This document shows positions 34,878 to 47,561 of a stretch of DNA of 64,000 nt, in pieces. The notes beneath the pieces were generated by a model. That model did not search any database. It was given only the letters and a program-made list of their open reading frames with translations, and was not told where the DNA came from. A program made the translations under genes and the position numbers. Location of the stretch: positions 90,593-154,592 of the forward strand of contig NZ_SGWV01000013.1 of NCBI RefSeq assembly GCF_004216565.1, written 5' to 3'. This DNA comes from Sphaerotilus mobilis. Lineage in GTDB: Bacteria > Pseudomonadota > Gammaproteobacteria > Burkholderiales > Burkholderiaceae_C. Numbering within the stretch: the first letter of the stretch is position 1; the number at the start of each line of letters is the position of its first letter.

Positions 34878-34936
34878 CATGTCCGGACGCCTTTGCATGG
34901 CCTCAGGGCCGAGGGTGTGATGCTTTTCCCAGTCCA

Positions 34937-34957
34937 GTTGCAAACGTTTGTTGCAAC
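34937..34957. promoter_or_regulatory. Nested palindrome upstream of ptsN
   Basis: GTTGCAA and TTGCAAC are inverted repeats separated by seven bases, and the overlapping CAAACGTTTG (34941-34950) is itself a perfect palindrome. It is AT-rich for this genome and lies about 90 bp upstream of a TATAAT (35026-35031), so it may bind a regulator. No matching factor is known to me. Confidence 0.4.
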
Positions 34958-35025
34958 GCGGCAACCTTGCGCTGAACGCCTGAGCACGTGAGGGATGCCA
35001 CCCGCCCGCCGGGGGTGTCGATTCC

Positions 35026-35031
35026 TATAAT
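35026..35031 (+). promoter_or_regulatory. Candidate -10 element of ptsN
   Basis: A perfect TATAAT lies 64 bp upstream of the ptsN start codon. No convincing -35 hexamer is found at the expected spacing, so an activator may be needed. Confidence 0.45.
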
Positions 35032-35094
35032 CATTTTCCTTGTCCCCACCGAGACGCCCGCCAAGGCCCAGGCCCAAACCGGCGTTCGATCCCG

Positions 35095-35565
35095 ATGAAC
35101 CGACTCGCCGCCATCCTGCCCGCCAGCAATGTTCTCGTGCAGGTGGACGCATCCAGCAAGAAGCGCGCGTTCGAACAGGCTGGTCTGCTGTTCGAGAACC
35201 AGCACGCCGTGGCCCGAGCCACCGTGACCGACAACCTCTTCGCACGCGAGCGGCTGGGGTCGACCGGGCTGGGGCATGGGGTGGCGATCCCGCACGGGCG
35301 CATCAAGGGCCTGAAGAATCCGCTCGCTGCCGTGATTCGCGTGGCACAGCCCATTGCCTTCGAGGCACCGGACGATGAGCTGGTCTCCCTGATGATCTTT
35401 CTGCTGGTGCCTGAGGCGGCCACGCAGCGCCACCTCGAGATCCTGTCTGAAATCGCCGAGCTGCTGTCCGACCGCGACCTGCGCGAGCGACTGAAGACCG
35501 AGCCCGAGGCCGCCAAGGTCCACGAGCTGATCAGCCGCTGGGAACCCCTCAAGTCGGTCGCCTGA
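35095..35565 (+). CDS. ptsN: Nitrogen PTS IIA component
   Basis: PtsN (EIIA-Ntr) accepts phosphate from NPr/HPr and regulates potassium, phosphate and nitrogen responses rather than carrying sugar. The 156-residue product has the active-site context [16 protein letters not shown], with the phosphorylated His at about residue 67. Length is normal. It is preceded by a TATAAT element and followed after 34 bp by hprK, a pairing typical of betaproteobacteria. Regulation of HprK and PtsN by the PTS phosphorylation state is established knowledge of the system. Confidence 0.95.
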   Translation: MNRLAAILPASNVLVQVDASSKKRAFEQAGLLFENQHAVARATVTDNLFARERLGSTGLGHGVAIPHGRIKGLKNPLAAVIRVAQPIAFEAPDDELVSLMIFLLVPEAATQRHLEILSEIAELLSDRDLRERLKTEPEAAKVHELISRWEPLKSVA

Positions 35566-35599
35566 CCGACCTCGCCGACCACTCCGCCGTGGCCCGCGC

Positions 35600-36565
35600 G
35601 TGAAACCCACCGTCATCAGCGCTGAGGCGCTGTTCGATGCCCACCGCGTCGCGCTGAAGTGGGAATGGATCGCCGGCCACGCCGCGCCCGAGCGCCGCTT
35701 CGATGAAGTGGCCGTGCGCGATGCGCAGTCCGCCGCCGACCTGGTCGGCTACCTGAACTACATCCATCCCTACCGCGTCCAGATCCTCGGCCGGCGCGAG
35801 GTGTCCTACCTCGATCACGTGGACAGCGATCCTGAACGCCAAGGCCGGCGCATCTCGCGCATCGTCACGCTGGAGCCGCCGGTGCTGATCGTGGCCGATG
35901 GATGCGTGCCCGCTGAGAAGCTGGTGGCGATGTGCGAACGCGCCGAGATCCCGCTCTTCTGCACGCAGGAATCGGCCGGGCATTGCATCGACATCTTGCG
36001 CGGCTACCTGGGTCAGCACTTCGCCGAGCGGACCTCGCGCCACGGTGTCTTCATGGACATCCTTGGCCTGGGCGTGCTGCTGACCGGTGAGTCCGGCCTG
36101 GGCAAGAGCGAACTCGGGCTGGAGCTGATCTCGCGGGGCCATGGCCTGGTGGCCGACGACGTGGTCGATCTCTACCGCGTCGCCCAGACCGCCGTCGAAG
36201 GGCGTTGTCCCGAACTGCTGCGCAACCTGCTCGAGGTGCGTGGCATCGGCCTGCTCGACATCAAGGCCATCTTTGGCGAGACGGCGGTGCGCCGCAAGAT
36301 GCGGCTCAAGCTGATCGTGCATCTGGTGCGCAAGGAAACGCTGGACCGCGACTTCGAGCGCATTCCCTACGAGCCGCTGTACGAGGACATCCTCGGCATG
36401 CCCGTGCGCAAGGTGGTGATCGCGGTGGACGCCGGCCGCAACCTGGCCGTGCTGGTGGAGGCCGCCGTGCGCAACACCGTGCTGCAACTACGCGGCATCG
36501 ACACCTACCAGGAATTCATCCGTCGCCACCGCGACCTGATGGACCAGGGCGACGCCGGACTCTGA
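35600..36565 (+). CDS. hprK: HPr kinase/phosphorylase
   Basis: HprK phosphorylates HPr at Ser46 and can reverse the reaction. The 321-residue product shows the Walker A motif GESGLGKS at about residues 163-170, a following HGLVADDVV metal-binding region and [15 protein letters not shown], the usual signature. The start is GTG at 35600. In Proteobacteria lacking the full sugar PTS, this enzyme is thought to sense metabolic state and affect cell-envelope and virulence functions. It converges on fur. Confidence 0.95.
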   Translation: MKPTVISAEALFDAHRVALKWEWIAGHAAPERRFDEVAVRDAQSAADLVGYLNYIHPYRVQILGRREVSYLDHVDSDPERQGRRISRIVTLEPPVLIVADGCVPAEKLVAMCERAEIPLFCTQESAGHCIDILRGYLGQHFAERTSRHGVFMDILGLGVLLTGESGLGKSELGLELISRGHGLVADDVVDLYRVAQTAVEGRCPELLRNLLEVRGIGLLDIKAIFGETAVRRKMRLKLIVHLVRKETLDRDFERIPYEPLYEDILGMPVRKVVIAVDAGRNLAVLVEAAVRNTVLQLRGIDTYQEFIRRHRDLMDQGDAGL

Positions 36566-36584
36566 GGCGGGCGAGCGCCCAGCC

Positions 36585-37016
36585 TTACTTCGAGGCGCGG
36601 TGGGGGCAGTCGACCTTGGTGCACTGGGCGTACAGCGCCAGCGAGTGTTCCTGCAGGCGGTAGCCACGCTCCAGCGCGATCTCGTGCTGGCGGCGTTCGA
36701 TCTGCGGGTCGAAGAATTCCTCGACCCGGCCGCAGTCCATGCAGACCAGGTGATCGTGGTGCTGGCCCTCGTTGAGCTCGAACACCGACTTGCCGCTCTC
36801 GAAGTGGTTGCGCGAGAGGATGCCGGCCTGCTCGAACTGCATCAGCACGCGGTAGACCGTGGCCAGGCCGATGTCCGAGCCTTCGGCGAGCAGCAGCTTG
36901 TAGACGTCCTCGGCGGTCATGTGGCGCTCGGTGGCGCGCTGGAAGACCTCAAGGATCTTGATGCGCGGCAGCGTGGCCTTCAGGCCCGAGCTCTTGAGTT
37001 CATCCGCGTTGGTCAT
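36585..37016 (-). CDS. fur: Ferric uptake regulator
   Basis: Fur is the iron-loaded repressor of iron-uptake genes. The 143-residue product has an N-terminal winged helix (ATLPRIKILEVFQ then LATVYRVLMQFEQAGI) and the metal-binding dimer domain with HHDHLVCMDCGRVEEFF and a final pair of cysteines in AQCTKVDC. It is divergent from bamE, with a 108-bp region between them, an arrangement conserved in many beta- and gammaproteobacteria. Start is the ATG at 37016. Confidence 0.97.
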   Translation of the reverse strand: MTNADELKSSGLKATLPRIKILEVFQRATERHMTAEDVYKLLLAEGSDIGLATVYRVLMQFEQAGILSRNHFESGKSVFELNEGQHHDHLVCMDCGRVEEFFDPQIERRQHEIALERGYRLQEHSLALYAQCTKVDCPHRASK

Positions 37017-37124
37017 GGGTCGGCAGGTCGGGAGGGGCGCGCGGACGCGCCTCGTTAGAATTTGTCGATCATATCGGCATGAACCGGCCCCGACGGCCAG
37101 GCCGGCAACCACCCTGAGGCTCTC

Positions 37125-37685
37125 GTGATCCGGTCCCTATCGATGCGTTTCGCACCCGCCGGCGCTGCCCTGCTGGCCGCCGTCACCCTGGCCGGCTGCG
37201 CCGCCTCCGCCGACCCCGATCGGCGCTTTGCCGGCCTGATCACCCCCTATCGCATGGAGGTGGTGCAAGGCAATGTCGTGACGCAGGAGATGGCCGCACA
37301 ACTGCGCCCAGGCCTGAGCCGCGAACAGGTCCGCAGCCTGCTGGGTTCGCCTCTGCTGGCTGACATCTTTCACGCCGACCGCTGGGACTACGTCTTCACG
37401 ATTCGCCGGCAGGGTGCGGCGGCGCAGCGCCGTCACGTCACCGTGCTGTTCCAGGGTGACAAGGTCGCCAGCTTCGAGGCCCCGCAGCTGCCCTCCGAGC
37501 GCGAGTTCGTCGACGCCATTGACGTTTCCAAGGTCGATGGCAAGGCCGTTCCGCTGGCGCTCAGCGACGATCAGCTGCGTGCGCTGCCCCTGCCCAAACC
37601 GGCGGCGGCGATCGCCGCGCCCGCCGCCGGGGCCAGTGCGCCGGCGCGTGCCTATCCCCCTCTGGAGCCATTGCCGGCTCGCTGA
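37125..37685 (+). CDS. bamE: Outer-membrane assembly lipoprotein BamE (OmlA)
   Basis: BamE is a small lipoprotein of the Bam complex that inserts beta-barrel proteins into the outer membrane. The 186-residue product has a signal peptide with lipobox LAGC and the SmpA/OmlA domain: [41 protein letters not shown] and WDYVFTIRR. The C-terminus is extended by an Ala/Pro-rich tail typical of betaproteobacterial forms. The GTG at 37125 has GAGG five bases before it. An ATG at 37143 is an alternative. It precedes dapB. Confidence 0.94.
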   Translation: MIRSLSMRFAPAGAALLAAVTLAGCAASADPDRRFAGLITPYRMEVVQGNVVTQEMAAQLRPGLSREQVRSLLGSPLLADIFHADRWDYVFTIRRQGAAAQRRHVTVLFQGDKVASFEAPQLPSEREFVDAIDVSKVDGKAVPLALSDDQLRALPLPKPAAAIAAPAAGASAPARAYPPLEPLPAR

Positions 37686-37740
37686 TCCCGATCTACACCC
37701 ACTGTTCTGGCCACCTGCCGTGTGGCTGCGGGGACCCCTG

Positions 37741-38550
37741 ATGACCGACCAATATCCGATCGCCGTGGCCGGCTGCACCGGCCGCATGGGCCACATGCTG
37801 ATCGAGGCCGTGATGGCTGCCGACGATTGCCGCCTGTCGGGCGCGCTGGACCGCGCCGGCAGCCCTGCCGAAGGGCAAGACGCCGCCGCCTTCCTGGGCC
37901 AGGACAGCGGCGTGGCGATCACCTCCGACCTGAAGACCGGCCTGGCCGGATCACGCGTCCTGATCGACTTCACCCGGCCCGAAGGCACGATGGCGCACCT
38001 CGCCGTCTGCCGCGAGCTGGGCGTCAAGATGATCATCGGCACGACCGGCTTCAGCGACGCGCAGAAGGCCGAGATCGAGGCCGCCTCGCGCGACATCGCC
38101 ATCATGCTGGCGCCCAACATGAGCATCGGCGTCAACGTCGTGCTGGGCCTGCTGGACATGGCCGCCCGTGCGATGAGCCACGGCTACGACATCGAGGTCA
38201 TCGAGGCCCACCACCGCCACAAGGTCGACGCGCCCAGCGGCACCGCGCTGAAGATGGGCGAGGTGCTGGCCCAGGCGCTGGGCCGTGACCTGAAGGACTG
38301 CGCCGTCTACGCCCGCGAGGGCATCACCGGCGAGCGCGATCCGTCGAGCATCGGCTTCGCCACCATCCGCGGCGGCGACATCATCGGCGACCACACCGTG
38401 CTGTTCGCCGGCATCGGCGAGCGCATCGAGATCACCCACAAGTCGTCCAGCCGCTCGACCTATGCCCAAGGCGCGCTGCGCGCCGCCCGCTTCATGTCGG
38501 ACAAGGCCAGTGGCCTGTACGGCATGAACGACGTGCTCGGCTTCGCCTGA
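37741..38550 (+). CDS. dapB: 4-Hydroxy-tetrahydrodipicolinate reductase
   Basis: DapB carries out the NAD(P)H-dependent step that reduces the dihydrodipicolinate precursor in lysine and diaminopimelate synthesis. The 269-residue protein begins with [18 protein letters not shown] (nucleotide binding) and shows [24 protein letters not shown], the active-site signature with HHRHK and PSGTA. It lies 55 bp after bamE and two bases before the ExbB-like gene, in a conserved Burkholderiales order. Confidence 0.96.
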   Translation: MTDQYPIAVAGCTGRMGHMLIEAVMAADDCRLSGALDRAGSPAEGQDAAAFLGQDSGVAITSDLKTGLAGSRVLIDFTRPEGTMAHLAVCRELGVKMIIGTTGFSDAQKAEIEAASRDIAIMLAPNMSIGVNVVLGLLDMAARAMSHGYDIEVIEAHHRHKVDAPSGTALKMGEVLAQALGRDLKDCAVYAREGITGERDPSSIGFATIRGGDIIGDHTVLFAGIGERIEITHKSSSRSTYAQGALRAARFMSDKASGLYGMNDVLGFA

Positions 38551-38552
38551 CC

Positions 38553-39224
38553 GTGAACGCGCTGCAGCTCGTCTGGTCCCAGGGCGACGGCGTCAGCCGT
38601 GCGGTGGCGCTGCTGCTGCTGGTGATGTCGGTCAGCGCCTGGGTGCTGATCTTCTGGAAGACCTGGGTGCTGCAGCGCGCGCGCCGCGACCTGGGTCGGA
38701 TCGTGCCGGCCTTCTGGGACGCGCCCGACCTCGCCGCCGGTGCCCGCCTGCTGGCCGAACGTGACCGCGAGGCCGTGTTGCTGCCGATGCTGGAGGCCGC
38801 CCGCGCGACGCCGTCGGGTGGCTCGCTGGCCGCTGGCGCGCAAGCCCCTGCTCAGCTGACGCGCCGGCTGCGCGACGCCCTGCATGCGGTGCTCGCGCAG
38901 CTGCAACAGGGTCAGGTCGTGCTGGCCTCGATCGGCGCGACGGCCCCGTTCATCGGCCTGTTCGGCACCGTCTGGGGCATCTACCACGCGCTGGTGGGCA
39001 TCGCCGCCTCGGGCAGCGTCAGCATCGACAAGGTGGCCGGCCCGGTCGGCGAGGCGCTGATCATGACCGCCGCCGGTCTGGCCGTGGCCATCCCGGCCGT
39101 GCTGGCCTACAACCTGTTCGGCCGCTGGCTGGGCGCTTGTGAAGCCGATCTCGAAGGCTGGGCCCACGACCTGCGCGAGCTGTTCGCACCCGGCTCGGCG
39201 TCGTCGACCGGGCAGGACGACTGA
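38553..39224 (+). CDS. TolQ/ExbB-type proton channel protein
   Basis: This 223-residue inner-membrane protein belongs to the MotA/TolQ/ExbB family that uses the proton gradient to power outer-membrane events. Three hydrophobic segments are seen, near residues 20-37, 122-150 and 160-190. IGATAPFIGLFGTVWGIYHALVGIA is a family signature. It starts with GTG at 38553, two bases after the dapB stop, and is followed at once by an ExbD-type gene. The pair energises either TonB or Tol-Pal, and no tonB, tolA or tolB is nearby to decide. Confidence 0.92.
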   Translation: MNALQLVWSQGDGVSRAVALLLLVMSVSAWVLIFWKTWVLQRARRDLGRIVPAFWDAPDLAAGARLLAERDREAVLLPMLEAARATPSGGSLAAGAQAPAQLTRRLRDALHAVLAQLQQGQVVLASIGATAPFIGLFGTVWGIYHALVGIAASGSVSIDKVAGPVGEALIMTAAGLAVAIPAVLAYNLFGRWLGACEADLEGWAHDLRELFAPGSASSTGQDD

Positions 39225-39225
39225 C

Positions 39226-39666
39226 ATGGCCCTCGGCCGTCTGGAGCGGCGCAGCCAGCCGCAGCCGATGAGCGAGATCAACATGACCCCGTTGATCGAC
39301 GTGATGCTGGTGCTGCTGGTCATCTTCATGATCACCGCGCCGCTGATGGGCGCCAGCCTCAAGCTGGACCTGCCCAAGGCCGACGGCGCCAAGCCGCAGG
39401 TCGAGACCCCCGCCGCGATCCAGGTCGGGCTGCAGGCCAATGGCGCGCTCTACCTCGGCGAGGAACGGGTCGAGGACGCCGCCTTCGCCCGCCGCATCGC
39501 CGAGCTCGGCCAGCGGGCCGAGTCCGAGCGGCCGGAGGTCCAGCTGCGGGCCGACCAGGCCACGCCGTATGGCCTCGTCGCCCAGCTGATCGGCCAGTTG
39601 CAGCAGGCCGGCCTGAACCGCATCGCCTTCGTCACCGAGCCCGTCGCGGCGGCGGCCAGCCGCTGA
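39226..39666 (+). CDS. ExbD/TolR-type biopolymer transport protein
   Basis: This 146-residue protein has one membrane helix after a short cytoplasmic tail. The signature [22 protein letters not shown] includes the proton-conducting Asp (LIDVM). The C-terminal periplasmic domain runs to residue 146. It starts one base after the upstream gene stop and is clearly its partner. The assignment as ExbD rather than TolR is uncertain. Downstream, 122 bp separate it from leuS. Confidence 0.92.
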   Translation: MALGRLERRSQPQPMSEINMTPLIDVMLVLLVIFMITAPLMGASLKLDLPKADGAKPQVETPAAIQVGLQANGALYLGEERVEDAAFARRIAELGQRAESERPEVQLRADQATPYGLVAQLIGQLQQAGLNRIAFVTEPVAAAASR

Positions 39667-39788
39667 CCGCCCGCCACTGGCCGACAGACCCCTTCCGGGG
39701 CGACCTCGGCGTCGATAATCCGCCGCTTTCGCCGACCCGCCCCGGCTCGCCCCCATCGGCTCCGCCTCCTCTTGCCAGTCCGCGCACC

Positions 39789-42491
39789 ATGAACGAGAAA
39801 TACGATCCCGCCGCCGTAGAAGCTGCTGCCCAGTCGCAGTGGCAAGCGGCCGATGCCTACCGCGTCGTCGAGGACGCCCGCGACGCCGCGGGCCAGCTCA
39901 AGCCCAAGTTCTACGCCTGCTCGATGCTGCCGTACCCGAGCGGCAAGCTGCACATGGGCCATGTGCGCAACTACACCATCAACGACATGCTGACCCGTCA
40001 GCTGCGCATGAAGGGCCACAACGTCCTGATGCCGATGGGCTGGGACGCCTTCGGCTTGCCGGCCGAGAACGCCGCGCTGAAGAACGGCGTGCCGCCAGAG
40101 AAGTGGACGCGCGAGAACATCGCTTACATGAAGCGCCAGATGCAGGCGATGGGCCTGGCGATCGACTGGTCGCGCGAGGTCGCCACCTGCGACCCGAGCT
40201 ACTACAAGTGGAACCAGTGGCTGTTCCTGAAGATGCTGGAAGCCGGCATCGCCGAGCGCCGCACCCAGGTCGTCAACTGGGACCCGGTTGACCAGACCGT
40301 GCTGGCCAACGAGCAGGTCATCGACGGCAAGGGCTGGCGCTCGGGCGCGGTGGTCGAGAAGCGCGAGATCCCCGGCTACTACCTGGCGATCACGAAGTAC
40401 GCCGAGGAGCTGCTGTCGGCCGTGGCCAACCCGGACGACCCGAGCTACCTGAGCGGCTGGCCCGAGCGCGTGCGGCTGATGCAGGAGAACTGGATCGGCA
40501 AGAGCGAGGGCGTGCGCTTCGCCTTCCCGCACGACATCCGCGGCGCGGACGGCTTGCCCATCCAGGGCGGCAAGCTGCATGTCTTCACGACCCGTGCCGA
40601 CACCATCATGGGCGTGACCTTCTGCGCCGTCGCGCCCGAACACCCGCTCGCCACCCATGCGGCGGCAAGCAACCCGGCGCTGGCGGCCTTCATCGCCGAA
40701 TGCGCTCAGGGTGGCACGACCGAGGCCGAACTCGCCACGCAGGAGAAGAAGGGCCTCGCCACGGGCCTGTTCGTCACCCACCCGCTGACGGGTGCCCAGG
40801 TCGAGGTCTGGGTCGGCAACTACGTGCTGATGAGCTACGGCGACGGCGCCGTGATGGGCGTGCCGGCGCACGACGAGCGCGACTTCGCCTTCGCAAAGAA
40901 GTACGGGCTGGCGATCCAGCAAGTCGTCGCCATCGAAGGCGAGGCCTACTCGACCGATGCGTGGGCCGAGTCCTATGGCGACAAGCAGCGCGGCGTCTGC
41001 GTCAACTCCGGCGTGCTGGACGGCTTGACCCACAAGCAGGCGGTGGCCAAGGTCTCGGAGCTGCTCGGCGCGCTTGGCCTGGGCGAGAAGAAGACGACCT
41101 GGCGCCTGCGCGACTGGGGCATCAGCCGCCAGCGCTACTGGGGCACGCCCATCCCCATCATCCATTGCGACGATTGCGGCCCGGTGCCGGTGCCCGAGCA
41201 GGACCTGCCCGTTGTCCTGCCGATCGACTGCGTGCCCGATGGCAGCGGCAATCCGCTGCGTCTGCGCAGCGATTTCCTGAACGTCGCCTGCCCGCGTTGC
41301 GCGAAGCCCGCACGCCGCGAGACCGACACGATGGACACCTTCGTCGATTCGTCGTGGTACTTCATGCGCTACTGCGATGCGCAGAACAGCGACGCCATGG
41401 TGGGCGACGGCACGCGCTACTGGATGCGTGGATCGGGCCAGGCCGCTGGCGGCAGCGGCATGGACCAGTACATCGGTGGCATCGAGCACGCCATCCTCCA
41501 CCTGCTCTACGCGCGCTTCTGGACCAAGGTCATGCGCGACCTGAAGCTGGTCCAGGTCGACGAGCCCTTCACCCGCCTGCTCACGCAGGGCATGGTGCTC
41601 AACCACATCTACAGCCGCCGCACCGACAAGGGCGGCATCGAGTACTTCTGGCCGCACGACGTCGACAACGTGCTCGACGCCACCGGCAAGATCATCGGCG
41701 CGACGCTCAAGGCCGATGGCAGCGCGATCGACTACCAGGGCGTGGGCACGATGTCCAAGTCCAAGAACAACGGCGTCGACCCGCAGGACCTGATCAACTC
41801 CCACGGCGCCGACACCGCCCGCCTGTTCGTGATGTTCGCGTCGCCGCCCGAGCAGACGCTGGAGTGGAACGACTCGGCGGTGGAGGGCGCGCAGCGCTTC
41901 CTCAAGCGGGTGTGGGGCTATGGCGCGAAACACGAGGCGGTGCTTCAGGGCGCGGCCGACATCGCCTCCGTGGCCGCCGACATCGCCGGCGACGCGCGGG
42001 CGCTGCGCCGCGAGGTCCACACCGTGCTGCGCCAGATCAGCCATGACTACGAGCGCATGCAATACAACACCGTGGTCAGCGGTGCGATGAAGCTGCTCAA
42101 TGCGCTCGAAGGCGCGAAGCTTGACGCCAGCGCGGCCAGCGCCGCCGTCATGCGCGAGGGCTATTCGGTGCTGCTGCGCGCGCTCTACCCGGCCTGCCCG
42201 CACATCGCCCAGGTGATGTGGAACGAGCTGGGCTACGACACCCGTCTGGGCGAACTGCTCGACGCGCCGTGGCCGGCTGTCGACGAGGCCGCGCTGGTGC
42301 GCGACGAGATCGAGCTGGTGCTGCAGGTCAACGGCAAGACGCGTGGCGCGATCACCGTGCCGGCCAGCGCCGACAAGGCGGCGATCGAGGCGATCGCCGG
42401 TGCGTCCGAAGAGGTCGCCCGCTTCGCCGAGGGCCGCCCGATCAAGAAGGTCATCGTCGTGCCGGGCCGTCTCGTCAACGTCGTGGCCTGA
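39789..42491 (+). CDS. leuS: Leucyl-tRNA synthetase
   Basis: LeuRS attaches leucine to tRNA-Leu. The 900-residue class I enzyme has the HIGH motif as HMGH at about residues 55-58, an editing (CP1) domain in the middle with [20 protein letters not shown], a cysteine-pair zinc-like region around residue 460-500 (CDDCGPVPV and [18 protein letters not shown]) and KMSKS as MSKSK near residue 655. Length and order are typical. It begins the conserved leuS-lptE-holA run, with lptE starting 12 bp after the stop. Confidence 0.97.
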   Translation: MNEKYDPAAVEAAAQSQWQAADAYRVVEDARDAAGQLKPKFYACSMLPYPSGKLHMGHVRNYTINDMLTRQLRMKGHNVLMPMGWDAFGLPAENAALKNGVPPEKWTRENIAYMKRQMQAMGLAIDWSREVATCDPSYYKWNQWLFLKMLEAGIAERRTQVVNWDPVDQTVLANEQVIDGKGWRSGAVVEKREIPGYYLAITKYAEELLSAVANPDDPSYLSGWPERVRLMQENWIGKSEGVRFAFPHDIRGADGLPIQGGKLHVFTTRADTIMGVTFCAVAPEHPLATHAAASNPALAAFIAECAQGGTTEAELATQEKKGLATGLFVTHPLTGAQVEVWVGNYVLMSYGDGAVMGVPAHDERDFAFAKKYGLAIQQVVAIEGEAYSTDAWAESYGDKQRGVCVNSGVLDGLTHKQAVAKVSELLGALGLGEKKTTWRLRDWGISRQRYWGTPIPIIHCDDCGPVPVPEQDLPVVLPIDCVPDGSGNPLRLRSDFLNVACPRCAKPARRETDTMDTFVDSSWYFMRYCDAQNSDAMVGDGTRYWMRGSGQAAGGSGMDQYIGGIEHAILHLLYARFWTKVMRDLKLVQVDEPFTRLLTQGMVLNHIYSRRTDKGGIEYFWPHDVDNVLDATGKIIGATLKADGSAIDYQGVGTMSKSKNNGVDPQDLINSHGADTARLFVMFASPPEQTLEWNDSAVEGAQRFLKRVWGYGAKHEAVLQGAADIASVAADIAGDARALRREVHTVLRQISHDYERMQYNTVVSGAMKLLNALEGAKLDASAASAAVMREGYSVLLRALYPACPHIAQVMWNELGYDTRLGELLDAPWPAVDEAALVRDEIELVLQVNGKTRGAITVPASADKAAIEAIAGASEEVARFAEGRPIKKVIVVPGRLVNVVA

Positions 42492-42503
42492 GCCCGCAGG
42501 CCG

Positions 42504-43064
42504 ATGAACACGCGCCGTGCCTGTCTGACCGGCATCGCGGGGCTGGCCGGCGTGGCGCTGGCCGGCTGCGGCTTCCAGCTGCGCCGGCCGCCCGAATTGA
42601 CGCTCAAGCGGGTCCATCTGGCCGGCTTCGGGCATGACTCGGCGCTGGCCGACGAGCTGCGTCGGCAGTTGCGCATGAGCCCCGGAGCCAGCCTCGCGGC
42701 CACGCCGGTCGCCTCCGACCTGGTGCTTGAATCGGTGCTGGACCAGTCCTTGCCCGTGGTGGCGACGCTCACCGCCGCCGGCCAGGTGCGCGAGCTGACG
42801 CTGCGTGCGTCCTTCACCTTCCGCGTGCGCCGGCCCGACGGCGCGGAGCTGATCGCACCGACCGCGCTGATGCAGTCGCGCGAGATGAGCTATGCCGAGA
42901 ACGACGCGCTGGCCAAGGCGCACGAGCAGCAGTTCCTCGTCCGCACCATGCACCAGGACATGGCCCGCCAGGTGCTGCGCCGGCTGGCGGCCCTGACGGC
43001 GGACACGCCGGCCACGTCCGCCGCGCCTGCCGCACCTGCCGTTCCCGCGTCGGCGCCGCGCTGA
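42504..43064 (+). CDS. lptE: LPS-assembly lipoprotein LptE
   Basis: LptE plugs the LptD barrel that delivers lipopolysaccharide to the outer leaflet. The 186-residue product has a signal peptide and lipobox LAGC followed by GFQLRRPPELTLKRVHLAG, the usual opening of LptE. The C-terminal 20 residues are an Ala/Pro tail. The gene lies between leuS and holA, as in most beta- and gammaproteobacteria, which strengthens the assignment despite weak sequence conservation. Confidence 0.9.
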   Translation: MNTRRACLTGIAGLAGVALAGCGFQLRRPPELTLKRVHLAGFGHDSALADELRRQLRMSPGASLAATPVASDLVLESVLDQSLPVVATLTAAGQVRELTLRASFTFRVRRPDGAELIAPTALMQSREMSYAENDALAKAHEQQFLVRTMHQDMARQVLRRLAALTADTPATSAAPAAPAVPASAPR

Positions 43065-43077
43065 ACGGATCACGACC

Positions 43078-44154
43078 ATGCAACTGCGCGCCGACCAGCT
43101 CGAAGCCGCCCTGCAACGTGGCTTGCGTGCGCTCTACGTCATCCACGGCGACGAGCCGCTGCTGGTGCAGGAGGCTGCTGACACCCTCCGCGCGGCCGCC
43201 CGCGCCGCTGGCCACAGCGAACGCAGCGTGCACACCGTCGCGGGCGCGCACTTCGACTGGTCCGGCCTGCTGGGCGAGGCCCAGGCGCTGAGCCTGTTCG
43301 CCGATCGGCGGCTGATCGAGATCCGCATTCCCTCGGGCAAGCCCGGCAAGGACGGCTCTGAGGCGCTGCAGCGTTATGCCCAGGCGCTGCCGGAGGACAC
43401 CGTCACCGTCATCAGCCTGCCCCGGCTGGACCGCACCCAGCTGACCAGCGCCTGGTTCACCGCGCTGGACGGCGCCGGCGTGAGCGTCAAGGTCGAGCCG
43501 GTTGACCGCCGCGCGCTGCCGCAGTGGATCGCCCAGCGCCTGGCCGCGCAGCAGCAGCGGGTCGAGGACGGCGAGCCCGGCCAGCGCGCGCTGGCCTTCT
43601 TCGCCGACCGCGTCGAAGGCAACCTGCTCGCCGCCGTCCAGGAGATCCGCAAGCTCGCGCTGCTGCACCCGCCCGGCGTGCTCCGCTTCGAGCAGATCGA
43701 GTCGGCGGTGCTCAACGTCGCCCGCTACGACGTCTTCAAGCTCGGCGAGTCGGTGCTGGCCGGTCAGGCCGCGCGCGCGCTGCGCATGCTCGAAGGGCTG
43801 CAGTCCGAGGGCGAGGCCGCCGTGCTGGTCCACTGGACGCTGGCCGAGGACCTGCGCGCGCTCGCCCGCGTCGCCGCCGCGCTGCGGGGCGGCCGGCCGC
43901 TGCCGATGGCGCTGCGCGAGGCGCGCGTCTGGGGCGTCAAGGAAAAGCTGTTCGAGCGCATCGCGCCTCAGCTCGACCCGGCCCGTGCCGACGCGCTGGT
44001 GCGGGCCGCACACGCCTGTGACGGGATCGTCAAGGGCCTGCGCCAGCCTGGCTGGCCGAGCGAGCCCTACGGCGCTCTGCGGCAGTTGGTGCTGATGACG
44101 ATCGACGCGGTCCAGTCCGGCCGCAGCGCCCGGCCGCTGGCCTTGCACCTCTGA
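43078..44154 (+). CDS. holA: DNA polymerase III delta subunit
   Basis: HolA opens the beta sliding clamp in the clamp loader. The 358-residue protein shows the usual N-terminal IHGDEPLLVQEAADTLR, the AAA-like segment VITISLPRLDRTQ-like text (here TVISLPRLDRTQLTSAW) and the C-terminal collar region. It follows lptE by 13 bp. The length fits the family. After it lies the heat-shock promoter of groES, so the leuS-lptE-holA operon ends here. Confidence 0.93.
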   Translation: MQLRADQLEAALQRGLRALYVIHGDEPLLVQEAADTLRAAARAAGHSERSVHTVAGAHFDWSGLLGEAQALSLFADRRLIEIRIPSGKPGKDGSEALQRYAQALPEDTVTVISLPRLDRTQLTSAWFTALDGAGVSVKVEPVDRRALPQWIAQRLAAQQQRVEDGEPGQRALAFFADRVEGNLLAAVQEIRKLALLHPPGVLRFEQIESAVLNVARYDVFKLGESVLAGQAARALRMLEGLQSEGEAAVLVHWTLAEDLRALARVAAALRGGRPLPMALREARVWGVKEKLFERIAPQLDPARADALVRAAHACDGIVKGLRQPGWPSEPYGALRQLVLMTIDAVQSGRSARPLALHL

Positions 44155-44175
44155 TCGTTAGATCACGCGGGCCTC

Positions 44176-44203
44176 TTGAAACGGCGGGGACCGTTCCTAT
44201 AAT
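44176..44203 (+). promoter_or_regulatory. Sigma70-type promoter of groESL
   Basis: TTGAAA (44176-44181) and TATAAT (44198-44203) are separated by 16 bp. The CIRCE operator starts ten bases after the -10, where transcription would begin, so HrcA would block initiation. The upstream CTTGAAA also resembles a sigma32 -35 element. Confidence 0.75.
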
Positions 44204-44212
44204 CTGATTCCG

Positions 44213-44239
44213 TTAGCACTCGACATCGGTGAGTGCTAG
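44213..44239. promoter_or_regulatory. CIRCE operator (HrcA binding site)
   Basis: TTAGCACTC-N9-GAGTGCTAG matches the canonical CIRCE inverted repeat at every base except the last, which is G instead of A. It overlaps the expected transcription start of groESL and shows that HrcA controls the operon. Confidence 0.94.
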
Positions 44240-44344
44240 CGATGGCGGACAGCCTCGCGGCCCCGTCCCGCCGTCGAACGCGTTACCCCGGTTCGCGTCC
44301 TGCGCACCGACCCACCGCACCCTGTACGACTCCAAGGAGATGCA

Positions 44345-44635
44345 ATGAAGCTTCGTCCCCTGCACGATCGCGTGATCGTCAAGCGCCTCGAAAACGAGAC
44401 CAAGACCGCCCTGGGCATCATCATCCCCGACAACGCCGCCGAGAAGCCCGACCAGGGCGAGATCCTGGCCGTCGGCCCGGGCAAGCGCAACGACAAGGGT
44501 GACTTCGTCGCCCTGAACGTGGCGGTTGGTGACCGCGTGCTGTTCGGCAAGTACAGCGGCCAGACCGTCAAGGTCGATGGCGAAGAACTGCTCGTCATGC
44601 GCGAAGAAGACCTCTTCGCCGTGGTGCAAAAGTAA
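44345..44635 (+). CDS. groES: Co-chaperonin GroES
   Basis: GroES caps GroEL. The 96-residue product opens [20 protein letters not shown] and contains the mobile loop and end segments KSDQGEI-like ([17 protein letters not shown]) and [23 protein letters not shown] just before the ATG at 44345 is the ribosome binding site. It is controlled by the CIRCE element upstream and followed after 138 bp by groEL. Confidence 0.98.
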   Translation: MKLRPLHDRVIVKRLENETKTALGIIIPDNAAEKPDQGEILAVGPGKRNDKGDFVALNVAVGDRVLFGKYSGQTVKVDGEELLVMREEDLFAVVQK

Positions 44636-46417
<1,782 letters not shown>

Positions 46418-46484
46418 TGTCCGGAGCCACCGGCCGGGTCTGACCCGATCGGTGGCTCATCGCCTGAGCCTCTGCGCCAGAAAG

Positions 46485-46517
46485 AAGGCCCGCGACAGCG
46501 ATGTCGCGGGCCTTTTG
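46485..46517. terminator. Terminator between groEL and the ABC importer
   Basis: AAGGCCCGCGACA-GCGA-TGTCGCGGGCCTT is a 13-bp perfect stem with a T-run on the plus strand. It ends groESL and, since the neighbouring gene converges from the other side, may serve both. Confidence 0.92.
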
Positions 46518-46529
46518 CTTGTGGGGGCT

Positions 46530-47557
<1,028 letters not shown>

Positions 47558-47561
<4 letters not shown>

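Noticed and set aside
39450..43079. A 1209-codon open frame antisense to leuS, lptE and exbD
   Set aside because: Long antisense frames are expected in GC-rich genes. The residue pattern is His/Arg/Gln-rich and repetitive, and leuS is fully supported on the other strand.
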